A DNA stretch of 6,791 nt from Actinomycetota bacterium (GCA_023488645.1 JAMDDL010000107.1:1-6791); one strand, 5' to 3'. Shown: positions 1-5,410, numbered from the stretch's first letter. The notes: generated by a model from the letters alone, not told the origin. Numbers and translations are program-made.

Positions 1-112
1 AACCTGATTCCCTAAGAGCTTTTACCAGTCCAGGCCAAGTATTATTATGTAATTCTATATAATCTTTAATATTTTCAGTTTTTAATTTCATCATTTCACA
101 TATAACTTCCAT
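1..112 (-). CDS. rhaM: L-rhamnose mutarotase (RhaM) family protein, 5' fragment cut by the window edge
   Basis: This is the N-terminal 37 codons of a gene that continues beyond the left edge. RhaM-family enzymes are small (about 104 residues) cytosolic mutarotases that interconvert the alpha and beta anomers of L-rhamnose and related sugars. The fragment reads MEVICEMMKLKTENIKDYIE and then LHNNTWPGLVKALRESG. From memory of the E. coli enzyme, Tyr18, His22 and the following Trp26-Pro27 fall at the same residue numbers with no gap. Tyr18 and His22 are the residues I know as active-site positions in the family. The ATG at 112 has an excellent ribosome site, GGGGGAGG, 6 nt upstream (119-126), and it keeps the family register; ATGs at codons 7 and 8 are less likely. 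The gene follows the MalG-type permease by 162 bp, so it may be the operon's last visible member or have its own promoter. Family is fairly secure; the substrate need not be rhamnose. Confidence 0.72.
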   Translation of the reverse strand, partial: MEVICEMMKLKTENIKDYIELHNNTWPGLVKALRESG

Positions 113-118
113 CAAAAA

Positions 119-126
119 CCTCCCCC
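119..126 (-). promoter_or_regulatory. Strong ribosome binding site deciding the mutarotase start
   Basis: The minus strand reads GGGGGAGG, 6 nt before the ATG at 112. It is the most G-rich stretch near the left edge and selects codon 1 over the in-frame ATGs at codons 7 and 8. Confidence 0.7.
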
Positions 127-179
127 TTATAGAATATAATTGCCTTGTCGCAAAAATTAAGTGATTTTTGTAGAACCTA

Positions 180-217
180 AACTTTTTAATTTAAAGGGTT
201 AAACTCAGTTTGCCAAC
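180..217 (-). promoter_or_regulatory. Candidate promoter and half-operator upstream of the mutarotase gene
   Basis: On the minus strand TTGGCA (216-211; 5 of 6 to the -35 consensus) is followed after 17 nt by TAAATT (4 of 6 to the -10 consensus, 193-188). The -35 box lies within GTTGGCAAAC (217-208), which resembles the TTGGCAAC half of the LacI-type operators near 5400 and 5565. This would allow separate or regulated expression of the mutarotase gene. It is predicted from motif and spacing only, in AT-rich DNA where chance matches are common. Confidence 0.3.
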
Positions 218-232
218 ATAAATCAAGTTTAA
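199..232. repeat. Inverted repeat TTAAACT / AGTTTAA around the TTGGCAA motif
   Basis: TTAAACT (199-205) and its exact complement AGTTTAA (226-232) flank a 20-bp interval that contains the TTGGCAA-like motif. The arms are AT-rich and no T-run follows that would suggest a terminator. It could be a regulator-binding dyad in the gap between the permease and mutarotase genes, or chance. Confidence 0.35.
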
Positions 233-274
233 TCTTTTTTAATTATAACTAAATTACAACAATGAAACTTTTAT

Positions 275-1135
275 TTATCCTTTAACTGCACCAGCAGCAA
301 GTCCCTGAATAAACCATTTTTGTAAGAATGCAAATATTATTACCGAAGGTAGTGCAGCAACAACAGATGCAGCCATCAAACCATTCCAGGTAATTTTCAT
401 AAAATTCATATATGAAAGTGCCAGACCAGGCGGCAATGTTCTTACAGCCTCAGAAGATGAAAGGGTGTAAGCAAACAAATATTCATTCCATGAAGTAATA
501 AATACAAAAATCCCTGTGGCTATTATTCCTGGGCCTATTATAGGCATTATTACTCTAAACAGAGAGCCTATTTTAGTGGCACCATCAATGTATGCTGCTT
601 CTTCAAGCTCTTTGGGAATAGTATCAAAATAATTTTTAAGCATCCAGATTGAAAATGCCAGTGATATTGATATAAATACTATAATCAAACCAATTGAATT
701 ATTAAGCAAATGAATTTTTGCAAAAAATAGATACAGCGTCAATAAAACCAATGAAAATGGAAACATTTGAGTTATTAAAAAATATATCAAAAGTCCGGGT
801 TTTGCTTTAAATTTAAACCTTGATAATCCGTAGCCTGCAAATACAGATAAAAGCAGACATAATATTGTTGCGGAAAAAGACACAATAACACTGTTTCTAA
901 AATACATGAAATATTTATTTTCGGAAACAAATAAAGCTTTATAAGAATCCATCGTGGGTTTCAATGGAATTATTGACGGAGGAAATTGAAAGAGTTCAGC
1001 ATTTCCTTTAAAAGATGTGGAAATCATCCATATTATAGGAATAAAAATAAATATTACAGATATTATTAATAAAACGTTAGCAGAATAATAACTAAATTTT
1101 GTATTAAATTTTGCAGTATTAAGCCTTCTTTTCAT
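275..1135 (-). CDS. Carbohydrate ABC transporter permease, MalG-type
   Basis: This 286-residue inner-membrane permease is one of two subunits forming the channel of a sugar (CUT1-type) ABC importer. About six hydrophobic segments are visible, near residues 20-42, 82-103, 115-137, 146-165, 199-220 and 255-275. The cytoplasmic EAA loop that docks the ATPase is well preserved: E179-A180-A181, G185 and I196-M197-P198, within EEAAYIDGATKIGSLFRVIM. The WNE at 216-218 and the C-terminal GLAAGAVKG ending are typical of MalG-like proteins. The length matches the family. The ATG at 1135 is supported by GAGGT (1146-1142) 6 nt upstream. It begins only about 15 nt after the stop of the MalF-type gene, so the two are surely co-transcribed and probably translated in step. 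Sugar specificity cannot be read from this subunit. Confidence 0.95.
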   Translation of the reverse strand: MKRRLNTAKFNTKFSYYSANVLLIISVIFIFIPIIWMISTSFKGNAELFQFPPSIIPLKPTMDSYKALFVSENKYFMYFRNSVIVSFSATILCLLLSVFAGYGLSRFKFKAKPGLLIYFLITQMFPFSLVLLTLYLFFAKIHLLNNSIGLIIVFISISLAFSIWMLKNYFDTIPKELEEAAYIDGATKIGSLFRVIMPIIGPGIIATGIFVFITSWNEYLFAYTLSSSEAVRTLPPGLALSYMNFMKITWNGLMAASVVAALPSVIIFAFLQKWFIQGLAAGAVKG

Positions 1136-1150
1136 CAGTTTACCTCGATC

Positions 1151-2068
1151 TTATTCTTTTTCTTCCCTAAAGAATAACACTCTTAAATATATTATTGAAA
1201 AAATAATAAGGAAGACAATCCATAAAGAGCCATTGGCGGCAGCCGCACCAAAATTCCTATTCTGGAAAGCCAAATTATAAATTCTTGTTATTAAAGTATT
1301 TGTTGATCCGACAGGACCACCTTTTGTCATAATCCATATCGTAGTAAATTCCTGAAAAGACCATATGAAATTTAAAAGGGCTGTAAAAATTATAATATTT
1401 CTGACCTGCGGAAGTGTTATATGCAGAAATTGTTTAAACTTACCTGCGCCATCCATTTCAGCTGCTTCATACAAAACAGGATCTATTGTTTGAAAAGCAG
1501 CAAGATAAACAATCATGTTAAATGGAAAAACTCTCCATACATATGCCATTACTATCGCCAATCTTGCAAATGCGGTCTGACCTATCCAGTTAAGTGGTTC
1601 TTTTATAATGTGCAAAGCCATTAATATATAATTGAAAAATCCAAACTGGGTATCAAGAAGCCACAGCCATAAAAAGCTGTTAACAAAAACAGGAATTGCC
1701 CATGGTACTAATAATAACCCCCTGATAAAATTACGACCTGGCATTTTTCTATTTAAAAGCACTGCAAAATACATTCCTATTATTAATAAAAGAAGTGTTG
1801 AAATAACTCCAAAAGCCAGTGTCCATGAAAAGGTTTTTATAAAATCCGATCTTTCAAATATTGCTTTGAAGTTTTCAAACCCTATCCATTCAAATTTTCC
1901 TCTGCCAAAAAAAACATTTTGAAAAGCCATCAGAATGGAATTTAGTATTGGATAATATAATATAATTCCTGCAAGTATAAATGCTGGAAGTATTATTAAA
2001 AGAGCAAATCTTGTATTTGCTTTTTCAATTCCGCTTGTTTTTCTAACTTTTTTTATTTCTATATTCAT
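1151..2068 (-). CDS. Carbohydrate ABC transporter permease, MalF/UgpA-type
   Basis: This protein of about 305 residues is the partner permease of the same CUT1-type sugar importer. About six membrane segments lie near residues 20-41, 81-104, 117-137, 168-193, 224-245 and 281-299, numbered from the ATG at 2068. The EAA loop reads EAAEMDGAGKFKQFLHITLP, with E201, A202, A203, G207 and L219-P220 fitting the EAA-x3-G-x9-I-x-L-P consensus. Downstream, FIWSFQEFTTIWIMTKGGP is the usual MalF/UgpA signature. The start is uncertain: ATG at 2068 and TTG at 2074 are both in frame and neither has a convincing Shine-Dalgarno, unlike the other operon genes. The gene is separated from the upstream binding-protein gene by about 180 bp holding a strong hairpin and a tandem repeat, so its expression may differ from that of the binding protein. 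The core annotation is secure. Confidence 0.94.
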   Translation of the reverse strand: MNIEIKKVRKTSGIEKANTRFALLIILPAFILAGIILYYPILNSILMAFQNVFFGRGKFEWIGFENFKAIFERSDFIKTFSWTLAFGVISTLLLLIIGMYFAVLLNRKMPGRNFIRGLLLVPWAIPVFVNSFLWLWLLDTQFGFFNYILMALHIIKEPLNWIGQTAFARLAIVMAYVWRVFPFNMIVYLAAFQTIDPVLYEAAEMDGAGKFKQFLHITLPQVRNIIIFTALLNFIWSFQEFTTIWIMTKGGPVGSTNTLITRIYNLAFQNRNFGAAAANGSLWIVFLIIFSIIYLRVLFFREEKE

Positions 2069-2134
2069 TTTCAATCTGATATTTACGATAAAATTCTAAA
2101 CTTAAAATCAAATATATGAGTTTTTATATTAATC

Positions 2135-2148
2135 TTATTATGTAATAA
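2135..2148. repeat. Short AT-only inverted repeat in the binding protein-permease gap
   Basis: TTATTA-TG-TAATAA is a perfect 6-bp dyad, overlapping a second weak dyad, GTAAT-AATAA-ATTAC (2142-2156). It sits beside the tandem AATTACACC repeat. The all-AT arms could arise by chance here. Confidence 0.25.
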
Positions 2149-2150
2149 TA

Positions 2151-2168
2151 AATTACACCAATTACACC
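2151..2168. repeat. Perfect tandem repeat of AATTACACC (two 9-bp units)
   Basis: AATTACACC occurs twice head-to-tail (2151-2159 and 2160-2168); on the coding strand of the operon this reads GGTGTAATT twice. It lies about 90 bp upstream of the MalF-type permease and downstream of the GC hairpin. A 9-bp direct repeat is close to one helical turn, as in some tandem regulator sites, but no known site is recognised. It could equally be a replication-slippage duplication. Confidence 0.5.
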
Positions 2169-2210
2169 TTAATTAAAAAAATTTCGATATCCCAAGAAAA
2201 GATGTATACC

Positions 2211-2235
2211 CCGGTGGTGCATTATGCACCACCGG
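2211..2235 (-). terminator. GC-rich perfect hairpin after the binding-protein gene (partial terminator or mRNA-stabilising stem)
   Basis: CCGGTGGTGCA (2211-2221) and TGCACCACCGG (2225-2235) form a perfect 11-bp stem with a 3-nt loop. It stands out as a GC island in AT-rich DNA and begins 18 nt past the binding-protein stop codon. In the direction of transcription it is followed by GGTATACATCTTTTC rather than a clean U-tract, so it is a poor full terminator. By analogy with the malE-malF gap and other binding-protein operons, it more likely protects the binding-protein mRNA 3' end or reduces read-through, so that binding protein exceeds permease. Confidence 0.65.
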
Positions 2236-2253
2236 ATTTTCAGAAACAAAATG

Positions 2254-3639
2254 TTATTTTGCAGCAACTACTGAATCCATATCAGCATTTAGCTTATCAA
2301 GAGTTTCCTGGATTGGCGCATCATTTAGTATGATGTCTAAGAATGCTTTTGAGAATAAACCGCTGAGTTCTGTTATTTTAGTGGCATGAGGAGCAAATGG
2401 AAGATTTCCTCCGGCAAGTATTTCATCAACAAATACTTTTCTGTAAGCATCATTTTGTACTTCTTGCAAACTTTGAATTGATTTAACTGCTGGTATGCCT
2501 CCATTAAGTTCACCATAAGCTAAAACAACCTCGGGATCTGAAACCCACATTTCTATTACTTTAGCGGCTTCTTTAGGGTGTTTTGCTCCCTTCATAATTG
2601 CAGCATTGCTTGACCACATAAGGCTTTTACCTGGAGAGCCATCTATTGTTGGATAAGTATCAAGCCACCATTCCTTATCATATGCTTCACCTTTACCACT
2701 CAAATCTCTGAAAAGACCCCTTTGCCATGGACCTTCTCCTATCATTCCAACATCACCCTGAACAAAGACCTGCCTGTTTACATCTCTTGCAACTGGAACC
2801 GGCCCAAAAACTCCTTCATCATACAGGTCTTTAAACATCTGCACCGCAGCAACTGCTTCTTTGCTGTTAATCGTTGCTTTTCCTGTAGTTTGATCAAAGA
2901 AATTTCCACCCATATTATATAACCATGGTGAGAACAAGAAAGGAATGTGTACCTCATTTTCCAATCCAGCAAGATTGGTTCCCCAAATCTTGTTGCCTTT
3001 TTCATCTTTTCCGAGTTTTCCAATTGCCAAAGCCATCTCTTTGAATTCATCAATAGTTCTTGGCGCTTTTGTAAACCCTGCTTTTGTTGCAAGCGAGCTT
3101 GAAGTAAACAATGCATAAGGAGAAATATCCCACATGATACTTACAAGCTTTCCATCAAAAAGGCATGAATTATAAACCGACTCAGGAAGATCTGAAATCA
3201 CTTTGGGATCAAGAAACTGACTTAGATCTTCAAGAGCACCGACATTTCCAAGCTCATTTGCCATAATTAATTCACAATATGCAACATCAGGAACATCTCC
3301 TGATTGAGCTTTCAGCAAGTACTGTGTCCCTGCATCTTCATAGGTTGATTCTTGAAAAACCAGCTCAATATTTGGATATTTCTTTGCAACAAGCTCTTTG
3401 AATTTCTCAGAGAATGGTTTAGCATAGGATGTCAGCCACCCAAAAATTGTTACCTGAACTTTTTCTCCTTCAGCAGCAGTCGTTGTTTCTTCTGCTTTTG
3501 TAGTCTCAGCAGTGCTTGTTTCTGCTGCAGTAGTTTCAGCAGCGGTTGATGTGGATGCGGTTGTTTTGCAGCCGATCCCGAATCCAACCATTGAAACTGC
3601 GAATACTGCAACAAGAAATAGTAATCCAATTTTTTTCAT
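2254..3639 (-). CDS. ABC transporter sugar-binding lipoprotein (extracellular solute-binding protein family 1)
   Basis: This 461-residue lipoprotein captures the solute outside the membrane and delivers it to the two permeases encoded downstream. It has a lipoprotein signal: MKK, a hydrophobic core at residues 4-23, and Cys24 as the likely lipidated residue. The lipobox GIGC has Gly at -3 instead of the usual Leu, which is atypical. Residues 25-59 form a low-complexity linker rich in Ala, Thr, Glu and Ser. The mature domain starts near VQVTIFGW (61-68) and shows UgpB/MalE-like features: a substrate-contact type YEDAGTQYLLKAQSGDVPDV segment (100-119), ALEDLSQFLD (135-144), and a VGMIGEGPWQ hinge-region motif later. 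The length is usual for the family. The start is fixed by AAAAGGAGGT (3657-3648), 8 nt before the ATG. Family is secure; the ligand is unknown, though the neighbouring RhaM-like gene suggests a reducing sugar. Confidence 0.94.
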   Translation of the reverse strand: MKKIGLLFLVAVFAVSMVGFGIGCKTTASTSTAAETTAAETSTAETTKAEETTTAAEGEKVQVTIFGWLTSYAKPFSEKFKELVAKKYPNIELVFQESTYEDAGTQYLLKAQSGDVPDVAYCELIMANELGNVGALEDLSQFLDPKVISDLPESVYNSCLFDGKLVSIMWDISPYALFTSSSLATKAGFTKAPRTIDEFKEMALAIGKLGKDEKGNKIWGTNLAGLENEVHIPFLFSPWLYNMGGNFFDQTTGKATINSKEAVAAVQMFKDLYDEGVFGPVPVARDVNRQVFVQGDVGMIGEGPWQRGLFRDLSGKGEAYDKEWWLDTYPTIDGSPGKSLMWSSNAAIMKGAKHPKEAAKVIEMWVSDPEVVLAYGELNGGIPAVKSIQSLQEVQNDAYRKVFVDEILAGGNLPFAPHATKITELSGLFSKAFLDIILNDAPIQETLDKLNADMDSVVAAK

Positions 3640-3647
3640 TTAGTTAG

Positions 3648-3657
3648 ACCTCCTTTT
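3648..3657 (-). promoter_or_regulatory. Strong ribosome binding site of the binding-protein gene
   Basis: The minus strand reads AAAAGGAGGT with 8 nt to the ATG at 3639. It is the longest match to the anti-Shine-Dalgarno in the window, fitting a product needed in excess over the permeases. Confidence 0.8.
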
Positions 3658-3664
3658 TTAAATT

Positions 3665-3684
3665 GATATATCTTTTGATATATC
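3665..3684 (-). repeat. GATATATC-TTTT-GATATATC dyad in the leader of the binding-protein gene
   Basis: Two copies of the self-complementary octamer GATATATC (3665-3672 and 3677-3684) are separated by four bases. They are at once a direct and an inverted repeat. In the leftward transcript they could fold into an 8-bp stem with an AAAA loop just before the Shine-Dalgarno. Possible roles are a leader stem affecting translation or stability, or a protein-binding site on DNA. All pairs but two are A-T, so the RNA stem is only moderately stable. Confidence 0.45.
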
Positions 3685-3701
3685 TGTTGCTTTTATATTT
3701 T

Positions 3702-3709
3702 GTTGCCAA
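3702..3709 (-). promoter_or_regulatory. TTGGCAAC half-operator or -35-like motif upstream of the binding-protein gene
   Basis: The minus strand reads TTGGCAAC, identical to the left half of the operator at 5393-5410, but the other half (CGTTATCAAT) is missing. TTGGCA is also 5 of 6 to a -35 box, though no good -10 lies 16-18 nt downstream. It may be a weak or auxiliary repressor site, part of an internal promoter, or chance. Confidence 0.25.
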
Positions 3710-3723
3710 AACTATTAAATACT

Positions 3724-3751
3724 TTACTTTTTAAAATCATTTTATAAGTAA
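3724..3751. repeat. AT-rich stem-loop between the ASRT-family and binding-protein genes
   Basis: TTACTT (3724-3729) and AAGTAA (3746-3751) are complementary, and AAAAT/ATTTT within the loop can extend the fold. It lies about 27 nt past the stop of the ASRT-family gene. It has no GC stem, so it is a weak terminator candidate at best. Confidence 0.2.
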
Positions 3752-3777
3752 TTAAAAAATTCTTAAAAGTTACAACA

Positions 3778-4146
3778 TTAATAACTGTATGCAGCTCCAA
3801 CATAGTAAGCCAACTTCTCTGAAGATGTATCAAGTCTTCCAAAAGTAACGGCTACTTTTACATCACTTTCGAGTCTTAGAGCATATTGAACATGAGGCGA
3901 TATTTTTACTCCACCTATCTCTTCCGGTTTATCAAGCCTTATACATTTAACTCTCCTTGCTTTTGCTTCCAAGAAAATGTTTTCTATAGGGTCTTTATCT
4001 GAAAAATAAATATTCATTTTTAAATTTGCATTTTTATTAGAGGTATTGAGTATTATTAAAGCTTCATGGGCCTGATAAGGATTATTTTTATCAGGTTTCG
4101 GAAGCTCACCGTCCGGGAAAAGCCAGATATTTTTCCCCTCTTCCAT
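3778..4146 (-). CDS. Anabaena sensory rhodopsin transducer (ASRT) family protein
   Basis: This 122-residue soluble protein has no signal peptide or membrane segment. It matches the ASRT family, whose founder is a small tetrameric beta-sandwich protein that pairs with a sensory rhodopsin in Anabaena. Family hallmarks seen here, compared from memory, are W8 with P11-D12-G13, H27-E28 followed by ILN (32-34), YFSD (47-50; YYSD in the founder), ARR (63-65), a His at 85 and GRLD (103-106). Length is that of the founder (about 125). Comparative work on the superfamily has proposed that it is a small-molecule, possibly sugar-binding, domain. The start has AGGAG 9 nt upstream (4160-4156). It lies 51 nt after the M24-type gene and 138 nt before the sugar-binding lipoprotein gene, with no rhodopsin in the window. 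The inferred role is sensing or handling a sugar ligand; the biochemical function is unknown. Confidence 0.85.
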   Translation of the reverse strand: MEEGKNIWLFPDGELPKPDKNNPYQAHEALIILNTSNKNANLKMNIYFSDKDPIENIFLEAKARRVKCIRLDKPEEIGGVKISPHVQYALRLESDVKVAVTFGRLDTSSEKLAYYVGAAYSY

Positions 4147-4197
4147 TATTTTTAACTCCTTTTCTATCGTGTTAAAGTAATAAATAATTTATTCTAA

Positions 4198-5370
4198 TTA
4201 TGAATTCATAACATCTTCAATCATTTTATCCATATAGTTTGAAAGTGGTTTGTTTCCTTTTTCAGTAATAATATAACCCGTCTCAAACCTAATGCCATTA
4301 AATTTTGGTACATTCCAAAGACTTACATCGATATTTATTATCATATTGGGTGCTAATACATCATTGCTATTGGGACCAAAAAAAGGTGCCTCTGCTTCAT
4401 GAAGACCGCATGTATGAACAAATGGACATACCACATATTTTTCATATCCGCCCTTATCAGCAAAATATTTCTTAATTTTTGCATAATTTTCTTTCCCAAC
4501 CATCCCTGGTTTAAGCATTTCCCTTGTCATAATGTAAGCCTCTGCTACCATTTTCATATAGTCTTTTTGCTCTTTTGACGGTTTACTCCCTACAATAGTC
4601 GAACAGCTTGCAGCAGATGCATAACCTTCATATCTTGCGCTGCATCCTACCAAAACCATTTCACCATTTCTTAATATCCTGTTTGAAGCAGTGGGAACAA
4701 CACCATTGCTTCTTTCTTCCGCAGCTACAATTGTTTTAAAACCAAACCAGTTTGCTCCTTCGGTTCTTATCTTCCCGTCAGCAATACCAGCAACATATAT
4801 TTCCGATACCCCATCTTTTATAGCAGTGTCCATGGTTTTAAAACCTTCATCAGTTATATAGGTAGATTTTTGTATTAAATCAATCTCGTATTGCGATTTT
4901 ATTATTCTTAATGATTCATATTCTGACGTTATATCTTCAAGTTTTATTCCTTTTATATCATCGATTAAGGATTTATAAACCCCATAAGGCATTGTATTCA
5001 TACCAACAATACCAATTTTATCCAAACTTGCACTTCCAAAAATTTCATCAAAAACTTCCTTAAAAGTTACAATTTTTGCCATCGGATATTCTTCATCAGG
5101 AACCATAAAAGCTATCATATTTTTTGTTTCTTTGATGGCAGAATCCATTTTTGCAAAAGGTTCTGATTCAGGACCACCAAGTATATATGCTGAACCTTCA
5201 TCAGTAATTAATATACAGCCGCTTTCAAATTGAGGACACCAACCTGAAAGATACCAGCCATTACCAATATTTATTTCATCATAATATATTAATGCTCCCC
5301 TTAAGTTGTTTTTTTTCAAAATATTAACTACATTATTCTTTCTTCTTTTAAATTCTTTATCTTCTAACAT
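4198..5370 (-). CDS. M24/creatinase-fold (pita-bread) protein with degenerate metal site
   Basis: This 390-residue cytosolic protein has the two-domain plan of prolidase, aminopeptidase P and creatinase: an N-terminal creatinase-like domain (about 1-155) and a C-terminal pita-bread domain (about 160-385). The C-terminal landmarks are recognisable: TIVAAEERSNGVVPTASNR (213-231), GEMVLVGCSARYEGYASAAS (236-255), VHTCGLHEAEAP (318-329) and GIRFETGYIITEKG (359-372). The five metal ligands (Asp, Asp, His, Glu, Glu) appear here as Gly242, Ala253, His319, Asp348 and Glu363, so both aspartates are gone. No His occurs at 220-230, where peptidases and creatinase carry a catalytic one. It is therefore unlikely to be a working metallopeptidase or a true creatinase. 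ATG at 5370 is the only plausible start because an in-frame stop lies just upstream; its ribosome site is weak (AGGA, 15 nt away). It is the first gene of the operon, next to the operator. Reaction unknown. Confidence 0.85.
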   Translation of the reverse strand: MLEDKEFKRRKNNVVNILKKNNLRGALIYYDEINIGNGWYLSGWCPQFESGCILITDEGSAYILGGPESEPFAKMDSAIKETKNMIAFMVPDEEYPMAKIVTFKEVFDEIFGSASLDKIGIVGMNTMPYGVYKSLIDDIKGIKLEDITSEYESLRIIKSQYEIDLIQKSTYITDEGFKTMDTAIKDGVSEIYVAGIADGKIRTEGANWFGFKTIVAAEERSNGVVPTASNRILRNGEMVLVGCSARYEGYASAASCSTIVGSKPSKEQKDYMKMVAEAYIMTREMLKPGMVGKENYAKIKKYFADKGGYEKYVVCPFVHTCGLHEAEAPFFGPNSNDVLAPNMIINIDVSLWNVPKFNGIRFETGYIITEKGNKPLSNYMDKMIEDVMNS

Positions 5371-5392
5371 TTTTATCTACTTTCATCCTAAA

Positions 5393-5410
5393 ATTGGCAA
5401 CGTTATCAAT
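5393..5410. promoter_or_regulatory. LacI-type operator O1, beside the M24-type gene
   Basis: ATTGGCAACGTTATCAAT is an imperfect palindrome centred on CG (5401-5402): outer ATTG/CAAT and inner AACGTT match, and only two of nine base pairs break symmetry. CG-centred palindromes of this length are the classical LacI/GalR operator form. It ends 22 bp before the start codon at 5370, where bound repressor would block the leftward operon promoter or early elongation. A near-identical copy lies 164 bp to the right. Confidence 0.7.

Noticed and set aside
1073..1078. AACGTT inside the MalG-type permease gene as a third operator
   Set aside because: Only the 6-bp core matches; the flanks lack ATTG/CAAT symmetry and it is within coding sequence.
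1421..1922. Open frames on the plus strand opposite the MalF-type permease (1421-1624 and 1632-1922)
   Set aside because: Antisense to a clearly conserved membrane gene, with no ribosome site and no family-like sequence.
2211..2235. GC hairpin as a rho-independent terminator for plus-strand transcription
   Set aside because: It is followed by ATTTT on the plus strand, but no plus-strand gene lies upstream of it in the window.
2722..3549. Open frames overlapping the binding-protein gene (plus 2722-2922 and 3352-3549, minus 2778-3116)
   Set aside because: They are shadows of a well-supported binding-protein frame; the Ser/Cys/Phe-rich translation at 3352-3549 is just the reverse of the Ala/Thr/Glu linker region.
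4179..4193. AATAAAT-A-ATTTATT dyad in the M24-ASRT gap as a terminator
   Set aside because: All A-T arms, a one-base loop and no U-tract; it would not form a stable stem and the two genes look co-transcribed.
4198..5370. Straightforward Xaa-Pro dipeptidase or creatinase
   Set aside because: Metal-ligand aspartates and the catalytic His positions are not conserved, so a simple family name would overstate the function.
5357..5386. Nine-codon leader frame (MKVDKNVRR) overlapping the M24-type start
   Set aside because: Out of frame with the gene and no convincing ribosome site; such short frames arise often by chance in AT-rich leaders.
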